Positions 58,512 to 64,000 of a DNA stretch of 64,000 bases are shown piece after piece. The number at the start of each line of letters is the position of its first letter. The first letter of the stretch is position 1. The stretch covers positions 682,001 to 746,000 of the forward strand of contig NZ_FUZE01000001.1 in assembly GCF_900168205.1 (NCBI RefSeq), written 5' to 3'. A program made the position numbers and the translations under genes. This DNA is from Chryseobacterium balustinum (lineage in GTDB: Bacteria; Bacteroidota; Bacteroidia; Flavobacteriales; Weeksellaceae). Below the pieces are notes generated by a model. The model worked only from the letters and a program-made list of their open reading frames with translations. It was not told the origin of the DNA and searched no databases.

Positions 58512-60815
58512 TTACGCTAAAGAAACTCTCATGGCAAGCAACCCTGTAATTCCCTGTAGATCTTCAACTCTTAAAAGTTCAACATCAGATTTTAAAATAT
58601 TTTGTTTCTGAAGTTTATTGATGTATTGTAGATATTCACGTTGATTTTCCAATCCGAAATATACAATGGTAATTTTTCCGGGGCAGGTAATTCTTTCGGT
58701 AGAATCTTTGATATGGGCTTTTTCCAATCTTTTTTTGATGATCTCAAAATTAGAATTAAATGCACCGTCTACATCAAAACGTTTTTCATCCATTCGGAAA
58801 CGGATATCTATTTTTTCATTATATACAAAAATCAAAGAAGCAATATCGAGCGGAACCGGAAGATCTTTTTTGAATAAACGAAACTCATGTTCCATTGCAC
58901 AAAGTGTTTCCAGCTGCCAATATCTTAATTCATTAACGATTTTCGAAGAATAGGGTAGTTCTGGAGCAATACTTGGACCGATGTAAAGATTGTGCTCAAC
59001 ACCATCCGACTTAAACCTTTCGAAATAATGCGGGAAAATTTCCTGTGCGGCCACCTGTTTTTGGTCTAAAATATCGGCCAGTTTACGGTTGAGAAGCGTA
59101 ATAGAATCATCTAGATTTTTTCTGTTGGCATAAAAAAGATCATTCTGCGTAAAAACCTGACTAAAGTAACCTTTGATTTTATCTTTAATGTTTTCATCAC
59201 TTTTCACCTCAAGCTGACCCTGCAGGTAAGGATGGATTTCTTCCCGTAAAAGTCTTTGGAAGCGTTGTTCTGTATCTGCTTTTATTTCATTATTCAATTC
59301 ATTTTCAAAAACATCCAATGCCAAGGAATACTTTTCAGATTCTGAGGAATTCAGTGTTGTCATACCTCCCTGAAGTCCGTCTATTTGCTGATTGAGATCT
59401 TCCAGCATCAGATTAAAACGCTTGTCTGATGAAGCACGAATGTCTGAAAAACTAAACAAAGGAGTGAGATTTTTAAATGAAATCTCTTTTAAAGTATATA
59501 TTTTTTTTGCTAAATAAGCATTGAAGTAACGCTCTGCTTCATTCCTGAATTTCCAGATGACGCTGTCATGAATCGTTGTATATTCACGCTGAATGATCGC
59601 TTCAATCTGATTATTTCTTTCATACGAAAATCTGCTGAGTGAGAAAATAATCATATCGGCAACAAACTCGAGTTTTTTGAGTTTTAAGCCATTCAAACTA
59701 TTGGCTATAGGCGAAGTAAACTCCATCATTGCTAATAGCTCATTGTCTTTCATAATCGGAATGACCATGAAGCTATTGATGTTATTATCTTTTAAAATAC
59801 TGAAAGAAGGGAGTTTTTTAATCTCATCATCAAGCTTGTCGACGTTAGAAACTACGACAGGCTTTGAGTTGTAACTAATGTTTTCAAAAGCAGTTTTCCT
59901 TACCTCTTCGTCAAAGGTATTGATCCAAAAATCGAGAAGATAATTGGTGAAAACATTCTCATAAATAGGTAGCTTTTCGAGCCTTTTGTTTTTAGTATTA
60001 AAGAGCATCAAACCAAAATTGAGCTCGGCAACATCAAAATAGGATTTAAATATTTCTTTTAAATTTTCATCAGGTGACGGATTTTCCAAGTCAATTTTAA
60101 TCATGCTCGACTTCAAATCAGATAATGCTACTTCTGAAGTACAGTCGATGAGAGAAATAATGCTGAATCCGTTTAAAATCCACGATTCCGGTTGGAAGTG
60201 TTTTTTCCAAAGCTGTACATCATCTAAATTTTCAAGCAGGATATCTAAAATATCATCCGGCGGAATTTTGGTTCCTTCAGCAGGATAAACATCGCTGAAA
60301 TCTGAATTGACCGTGATTTTATAATGCTTCATAATTCCCTGTTTATCGGGAATGTCGTAATAAAATGGGATGGTAACTTTAATATCTTTTTTAAGGTAAG
60401 TCTGCAAAATCAGGCAACAGCAAAAGACGTAATATTCGTCATCACTGATGTCTCTGAACTCGATTTCAAAATCTTTTCCTGCGTCATTTAAAATATTCTG
60501 AAATCTTTCGGTATAATTGAACGTAAGATTGGTAAGCGGAATTCCTGCGGCTTTAATTTCATTTCTCGTTAAACCGGTAGGGAAGAGGTCTGCCAATAAA
60601 AGTCTGATGAGGTCTTTGTGCTTTTCAAACACCGAAAGATCCTGAAAACCGTCTCTTAATTCTTTGAAATTTTTGGTTTTCTCAATCAAAGATTCTGCAT
60701 AATTGGCGCGATACTCTAAACGATCATTGTACCGAATATGCTCCAACACATCCAAATATTTTTTGAACGATATAAAAACCTGAAACGGACTTTCTTTCTT
60801 GTAGAGATTTGCCAA
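58512..60815 (-). CDS. Large GAF-domain protein
   Basis: A 767-residue cytoplasmic protein. A GAF-like domain lies near the middle (about 265-410): LMLFNTKNKRLEKLPIYENV, FSILKDNNINSFMVIPIMKD and LAMMEFTSPIANSLNGLKLK fit the strand order of GAF folds. A long helical part follows (420-600, with many Lys and Glu), and then a C-terminal alpha/beta part (LYIGPSIAPELPYSSKIVNE and so on). No kinase, cyclase, EAL or HTH domain is visible, so the output is unclear. It is convergent with the bestrophin gene. GAF domains often bind cyclic nucleotides, which is of interest next to an HD-PycTM protein. Confidence 0.78.
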   Translation of the reverse strand: MANLYKKESPFQVFISFKKYLDVLEHIRYNDRLEYRANYAESLIEKTKNFKELRDGFQDLSVFEKHKDLIRLLLADLFPTGLTRNEIKAAGIPLTNLTFNYTERFQNILNDAGKDFEIEFRDISDDEYYVFCCCLILQTYLKKDIKVTIPFYYDIPDKQGIMKHYKITVNSDFSDVYPAEGTKIPPDDILDILLENLDDVQLWKKHFQPESWILNGFSIISLIDCTSEVALSDLKSSMIKIDLENPSPDENLKEIFKSYFDVAELNFGLMLFNTKNKRLEKLPIYENVFTNYLLDFWINTFDEEVRKTAFENISYNSKPVVVSNVDKLDDEIKKLPSFSILKDNNINSFMVIPIMKDNELLAMMEFTSPIANSLNGLKLKKLEFVADMIIFSLSRFSYERNNQIEAIIQREYTTIHDSVIWKFRNEAERYFNAYLAKKIYTLKEISFKNLTPLFSFSDIRASSDKRFNLMLEDLNQQIDGLQGGMTTLNSSESEKYSLALDVFENELNNEIKADTEQRFQRLLREEIHPYLQGQLEVKSDENIKDKIKGYFSQVFTQNDLFYANRKNLDDSITLLNRKLADILDQKQVAAQEIFPHYFERFKSDGVEHNLYIGPSIAPELPYSSKIVNELRYWQLETLCAMEHEFRLFKKDLPVPLDIASLIFVYNEKIDIRFRMDEKRFDVDGAFNSNFEIIKKRLEKAHIKDSTERITCPGKITIVYFGLENQREYLQYINKLQKQNILKSDVELLRVEDLQGITGLLAMRVSLA

Positions 60816-60982
60816 AATGTAAGAAAAATTGTGAGGGTAAAGGTATGAAAAGTATGAGGGAATTAGCTGTTATAGGTGTTTAAATTTGTATAAGAGACTG
60901 GCTTTTTTGTTGTGTTGGATATTTTTATGGTTGTGTTGATAATCTTATAAAGTTTTTGTTTCCATATACAAAATGGTTTTTT

Positions 60983-61060
60983 TTTAATACAAAACCCACT
61001 GCAATTGAGCTGGGTTTATTTTTATATGCTCAAAAGTCGGGAGACTTTGCACAGCGGGGA
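60983..61060. repeat. Terminator plus GCTCAAA-hairpin module, copy 1
   Basis: AAACCCA (60992-60998) pairs with TGGGTTT (61011-61017). After a short T-rich spacer comes GCTCAAAAGTCGGGAGACTT and then TGCACAGCGGGG (61028-61060), in which AAAGTC and GACTTT pair around GGGA. The same layout repeats about 140 bp to the right. Confidence 0.6.
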
Positions 61061-61120
61061 TTGATGTTTTTATTGTCGTTATAGAAGTGGAGGAAAGCTA
61101 TATACAAAAATAGAATGCTT

Positions 61121-61200
61121 TTTAACACAAAAGCCTCACATTTTGCGAGGCTTTATTTGAATTATTAGCTCAAAGTCAGGAGACTTTGCGTAGCGGGACT
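61121..61200. repeat. Terminator plus GCTCAAA-hairpin module, copy 2
   Basis: AAAGCCTC (61130-61137) pairs with GAGGCTTT (61147-61154). Then follows GCTCAAAGTCAGGAGACTTT and GCGTAGCGGGAC (61168-61200), in which CAAAGTC and GACTTTG pair perfectly around AGGA. It lies directly behind the stop codon of the gene at 61206. The terminators differ in sequence while the GCTCAAA hairpin is conserved. Confidence 0.65.
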
Positions 61201-61205
61201 TTATT

Positions 61206-61565
61206 TTATGGTGATGGCAATTTTAAATCTTGATCCTCATAATTAAGTCTCTCAACTTTATTTGGATTTTTAATTAAAAGCTCTAAAGATCCTTTGGGTT
61301 TTAGTATTGAATCTTGTATTTCTATCTTGTTTTCCCAATCTCTATATATGATTATACTATCTTTTTTTCCATACACGATATATGGTATACCATGATTTTC
61401 AAAATCAATTGTTTTTTTATAAACTATTGATTTTATTTCTCGATTTCTCATTTCATCTAAAAAACTTCTGTTATTACGATTTTTGGAAGAAAAAATAAAA
61501 TTATATAAAATTACCACACCGATAATAATTAGAATTATTATTAGATTTTTGTTCCTTTTTGACAT
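61206..61565 (-). CDS. Small membrane-anchored protein (immunity-like)
   Basis: A 119-residue protein. One N-terminal membrane helix (about 9-26, NLIIILIIIGVVILYNFIF) is followed by an extracytoplasmic beta domain: REIKSIVYKKTIDFENHG, then KDSIIIYRDWENKIEIQDSI and KPKGSLELLIKNPNK. I do not recognise the family. A truncated paralogue lies upstream at 61784-62149 and shares KIEI-x-DSI-x-K-x-KGSL. Both follow an orphan reading-frame tip, the arrangement expected of immunity genes in a polymorphic toxin locus. That role is inferred. Confidence 0.65.
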   Translation of the reverse strand: MSKRNKNLIIILIIIGVVILYNFIFSSKNRNNRSFLDEMRNREIKSIVYKKTIDFENHGIPYIVYGKKDSIIIYRDWENKIEIQDSILKPKGSLELLIKNPNKVERLNYEDQDLKLPSP

Positions 61566-61592
61566 ATTCTAATTATTTTATGGTTTAAAAAC

Positions 61593-61778
61593 TTAGTGTT
61601 TGTTCTGGAAAATGCAGCTCCAAAAGTAGGTTTTGATAATCCATATGAAACTCTCAAGGTAGATAGAATACCCACCATCATATTGTCCCCATTCTTGACT
61701 TTTCGTATTATCTACTCCAAAAAATCTTGCAGAACTAGAAGATCCTCCCCCTGAAAAAGCTCCACCAAATCCGGAATT
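61593..61778 (-). pseudogene. Orphan reading-frame tip, Gly/Ser-rich
   Basis: On the minus strand an open stretch without start codon begins right after a TAG and reads NSGFGGAFSGGGSSSSARFF, then GVDNTKSQEWGQYDGG, and stops at 61593. It lies 27 bp before the start of the immunity-like gene. It looks like the detached C-terminal end of a larger protein, perhaps a former toxin tip. No family is recognised. Confidence 0.45.
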
Positions 61779-61783
61779 CTATT

Positions 61784-62149
61784 TTAAAAATTAGTTGTTA
61801 ATATTTCTTCTTCATACTTTTCGTAGTCTAAAGTATCTATTTTTTTACTGTTCTTAATTATAATCTTCAAAGAACCCTTTGATTTTATAATAGAATCTCC
61901 AATTTCTATTTTTTCATCCCATCCTGTATGAGTAGGTAAACTATCTCTTTCAAACACGACATATGTAGCTCCGTGATTATCATAATCAGTACTTTTACGA
62001 ATAACAACTGATTTAATTTTTTTACTTTTAATTTTTCTATATAATAAACTATTTAAAGTATCATAATTTAATGGTCGATTATAATAATAGATAAAAATTA
62101 AACATATAATACTTAAAACAATGTCTAAGTTGGTTTGAAGACGTACACC
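61784..62149 (-). pseudogene. 5'-truncated paralogue of the immunity-like gene
   Basis: The frame is open from 62149 to a stop at 61784 but has no ATG, GTG or TTG near its beginning. It reads through a membrane helix (IVLSIICLIFIYYYN), then KKIKSVVIRKSTDYDNHGAT, GWDEKIEIGDSIIKSKGSL and KIIIKNSKKIDTLDYEKYE. It aligns along its whole length with the protein at 61206-61565, including the helix, the N/D-HG turn and KIEI-x-DSI. It is most likely a decayed duplicate that has lost its start. Confidence 0.6.
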
Positions 62150-62235
62150 TCAGCAATTCCTTTTTCGTTTACCCTTGCCCAATAAGATTTCGGTATTCCA
62201 GTGTTATTAAAAATAGTAACTTCAAAATTTATTTT
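62125..62235 (-). pseudogene. Orphan reading-frame tip ending YVFKPT
   Basis: After the lipoprotein stop, another frame reads KINFEVTIFNNTGIPKSYW and ARVNEKGIAEVYVFKPT and stops at 62125. There is no start codon. Its strand-rich, functional-looking sequence suggests the C-terminus of a displaced protein. It overlaps the start of the truncated immunity-like paralogue. The family is not recognised. Confidence 0.45.
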
Positions 62236-62810
62236 CCACTTCTTAATGAATCTAAAAATTCAGGTGTAACAGTTTCCATTTTAACTTTTCCAATTGCTTT
62301 TTGGTCGAGACGGAGTCCCTCAACATCATCTTCAAGATTATGAATATTAGTATAATCAACAGCATACTTATACAAATAAATAAATTGATCTTCTTTTTTA
62401 AATGTAATATATTCATAATTTGTATAATCTCCCTGTCTATAAGATTGTTCAATAGTAAAAAAAGGATGTTTAATTACCATTTTCTCAAGACCTGTATAAG
62501 GAGAATCTTCTTTAGGAATTCTAACAAACTTATCAGAATTAATACTTCCAATTTTAAGATACCCATAATTGTAAAATTCATCTGATTCATCGGAAGAGAA
62601 AAGATAAATTTTTTCTTTATTAAAAGTCCATTCTTTAATGGTTTTTTCTTTGGTAATTATTGTATCAGAAACAGGTTTTTTAAATACAATCTGATTTACG
62701 TTCGCTGTTTTTGACTGTGGTTCTTTATTCTCATTTATTGTATTATTCGAATGTTGCTTGCAACTCCAAAGGCTAAATAATCCTAAAATTATAATTACTA
62801 TATACCTCAT
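62229..62810 (-). CDS. Lipoprotein of unknown function in the toxin-like block
   Basis: A 193-residue lipoprotein (lipobox LWSC, Cys17). The mature protein has a polar linker (SNNTINENKEPQSKTANVNQ) and a mixed domain with KTIKEWTFNKEKIYLFSSD, YGYLKIGSINSDKFVRIPK and YEYITFKKEDQFIYLYKYA. I do not recognise the family. It lies 45 bp after the exported protein at 62856 in the same direction. An envelope-anchored immunity protein is possible but unproven. Confidence 0.65.
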   Translation of the reverse strand: MRYIVIIILGLFSLWSCKQHSNNTINENKEPQSKTANVNQIVFKKPVSDTIITKEKTIKEWTFNKEKIYLFSSDESDEFYNYGYLKIGSINSDKFVRIPKEDSPYTGLEKMVIKHPFFTIEQSYRQGDYTNYEYITFKKEDQFIYLYKYAVDYTNIHNLEDDVEGLRLDQKAIGKVKMETVTPEFLDSLRSGK

Positions 62811-62855
62811 TTATTTTTTTATTATTTATTAATGTTATACGTATTTCATTTATGA

Positions 62856-63491
62856 TTAATGATTTTCAAACCAGTATCTAGTAAACTTTTTACCTCCAAC
62901 AATTCCAAATTTATATGAATCTGGTTCTTCGTCTTTTACATAATCACTTGGTGCTGGACAATCAAAAATATTTGTATCCAATTTAATTATTTCAAGTTTT
63001 CCATTATTATTTATTTGATATAAATAATGAATTTCAAAAAATTCATTTCTATCATTTATTTTATACTTACCAATTGCTAATCCATGTTTTTTGTTTTCTT
63101 TATCTAATTGACAAATTGAATAATCAAATTCTTTCTTTATTCTTAAAGTATCTTTTAATATATCATTTTGAACAACAAATAAATATCGTGTATTCGTGTG
63201 AGGCTTTATTTTTAATAAATTAGCTTTATCACTAGCAATTAATTCAGTAATAGTATTATTACTTTGTTCTATTTTTTGCCATCCTTTTTGAATAAAATAC
63301 TTAGAATTTTCTTTGAAAATTTTCTTAAGTATTTTTGATTCTAAAATAATAAATGTTTCATTTTTAGAGATTTTATCCGAATAACTCTCCAAAGAAAATG
63401 GCTTATTTAGTATACTGTTTTCTTGTCCCTTACAAAAAAAACAAACTAATATTAGTATTATAAAACGAAAGTTATAAATTCCTTTGGTCAT
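62856..63491 (-). CDS. Exported protein overlapping the M23 peptidase gene
   Basis: A 211-residue protein when started at the ATG at 63491, which gives a clean signal sequence (YNFRFIILILVCFFCKGQEN). The formal frame extends further upstream into the M23 gene, without conservation. The mature part is rich in Lys, Asn and Ile: KNETFIILESKILKKIFKEN, ANLLKIKPHTNTRYLFVVQN and RNEFFEIHYLYQINNNG. The start overlaps the M23 stop by 20 bp, so both are co-translated. If the M23 protein attacks peptidoglycan, an exported partner is the expected immunity protein. Function is inferred from context. Confidence 0.65.
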   Translation of the reverse strand: MTKGIYNFRFIILILVCFFCKGQENSILNKPFSLESYSDKISKNETFIILESKILKKIFKENSKYFIQKGWQKIEQSNNTITELIASDKANLLKIKPHTNTRYLFVVQNDILKDTLRIKKEFDYSICQLDKENKKHGLAIGKYKINDRNEFFEIHYLYQINNNGKLEIIKLDTNIFDCPAPSDYVKDEEPDSYKFGIVGGKKFTRYWFENH

Positions 63492-64000
63492 TTTTGGGAG
63501 GATTCCACTTGGTTTTTGTACCATTTTGGTCGTATTTATAATTAACGGCATCATCTTGATCTTTTGTATTATATGAGTTTAGCTTAATAAATCTAGCAGG
63601 ATTAGTTCTTTTTGTTTTTCCTGTTCCGTAAGCATTTTGAACAGTTGCAATTTCTAAATGTAAATGAGGACTCGGAATATCGTTTGCAATACTACCAGAA
63701 ACACCAGAATATCCAATAAGAGTACCTGCAGTAATTTTCCCACTATTTACTACTCTTTTACTCAAGTGCATATAAATAAAATATACGTTGTCGTCTTCTT
63801 TTATATCAATACCTTTTTCTTCTCCTCTTGTAAATTCTAATTGATAATTTATCTTTTTTTCTTGTTCAAGTAAGTCTTTTACATTTTCAATTTTAATTCT
63901 AATTGTTTGACCTGCAGAATTTCCTGGAGTTGATTCTACAACTTCACCATCCAAACATGCATAAACCGGCGTTCCTTCCGATTCACCTTTAATAAATGGC
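63472..64000 (-). CDS. M23-family peptidase (LytM-like), C-terminal part
   Basis: The frame enters from the right edge, so the N-terminus is missing; 175 residues are visible. TPVYACLDGEVVES, then YFIYMHLSKR, GTLIGYSGVSGS and the zinc motif PSPHLHLEIA (HxH) are the M23 LytM pattern. The C-terminus is a polar tail with NPARFIKLNSYNTKDQDD and KTKWNPPKNDQRNL. M23 enzymes cut peptide crosslinks in peptidoglycan. Many Bacteroidota T6SS or Rhs-type effectors carry such a domain at the C-terminus, so this could be an effector. The rest of the protein, outside the window, would decide. Confidence 0.8.
   Translation of the reverse strand, partial: PFIKGESEGTPVYACLDGEVVESTPGNSAGQTIRIKIENVKDLLEQEKKINYQLEFTRGEEKGIDIKEDDNVYFIYMHLSKRVVNSGKITAGTLIGYSGVSGSIANDIPSPHLHLEIATVQNAYGTGKTKRTNPARFIKLNSYNTKDQDDAVNYKYDQNGTKTKWNPPKNDQRNL

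Larger units (their letters stand above)
60816..61205. other. 390-bp gene-free region with a duplicated module
   Basis: No gene of useful length. The left 150 bp are AT-rich and hold the promoter side of the GAF gene. The rest is two copies of a module (terminator hairpin, then a hairpin beginning GCTCAAA), described separately at 60983-61060 and 61121-61200. Confidence 0.55.

Noticed and set aside
56406-60815. A complete Pycsar system.
   Set aside because: There is no PycC-type pyrimidine cyclase in the window. Only the effector-like domain is present, so I call it a fusion protein of unknown role.
1-64000. CRISPR arrays, tRNA or rRNA genes, insertion sequences and prophage genes.
   Set aside because: I looked for evenly spaced repeats, GC-rich cloverleaf-sized segments and transposase or integrase motifs in all gaps and frames and found none.

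Overview
The window reads as a chromosomal segment of a Bacteroidota bacterium of the class Flavobacteriia, most likely Chryseobacterium or a close relative. The reasons are: AT-rich DNA; promoters that follow the Bacteroidota pattern (TAnnTTTG, sometimes with an upstream TTTG); a PorP/SprF-type and a sorting-domain protein of the type IX secretion system; phylum-typical families (DUF3822, DUF5606, DUF5706/PycTM, SusC-like beta barrels, STM3941); and lipoproteins with short lipoboxes. I see no rRNA, tRNA, CRISPR array, transposase or replication origin. Most of the window is ordinary core genome. The accessory part is the last 3 kb.

Layout. 1-8.5 kb: the end of a DUF1835 gene, an OmpR-type two-component system divergent from a TonB-receptor-like barrel, an FKBP lipoprotein, and a four-gene unit ending in a NarL-type two-component pair. 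8.5-20 kb: clpB, a TetR regulator with a flavin-dependent oxidoreductase, the SbcCD nuclease with a small coupled upstream ORF, a VF530 protein, a SlyD-like isomerase and YchJ. 20-29 kb: a TlpA-like thioredoxin protein, an M3 peptidase, a GIN-domain lipoprotein, a KefC-like antiporter with its quinone-reductase-like partner, and the lemA-TPM-TPM operon. 29-38.6 kb: folA, a TPR membrane protein, a frame-disrupted lipoprotein, a TRIC channel, coaD, ddl divergent from a PASTA protein, an RluA-type pseudouridine synthase, PorP/SprF, hemW and murI. 38.7-49 kb: rsmD-DUF3822-Smr-phosphoesterase, a serine hydrolase, a T9SS propeller protein, SixA overlapping an archaemetzincin lipoprotein, and ruvX-def-DUF5606. 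49-60.8 kb: mazG-FUSC-lipoprotein, a very large phosphoesterase/barrel protein, an HD-PycTM fusion with a bestrophin channel, and a GAF protein.

60.8-64 kb is an accessory block. It holds an M23 peptidase tail that runs off the edge, an overlapping exported protein that may be its immunity protein, a lipoprotein, two orphan reading-frame tips, a truncated and an intact copy of one small membrane protein, and a duplicated terminator-plus-hairpin module. It looks like the downstream end of a polymorphic toxin/immunity locus.

The most unusual signals are: (i) the HD-PycTM/bestrophin pair facing a GAF protein with no nucleotide cyclase nearby; (ii) the toxin/immunity graveyard at the right edge; (iii) a possible kinase-like module between phosphatase and barrel in the 1237-residue protein; (iv) several families of palindromic intergenic repeats, three of which supply the stop codons of folA, coaD and ddl; and (v) three TTAAC repeats at an exact 11-bp period next to an OmpR-type regulator. 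Several reading frames that start at TTG begin inside a promoter -7 box. For those I moved the start to the next ATG.
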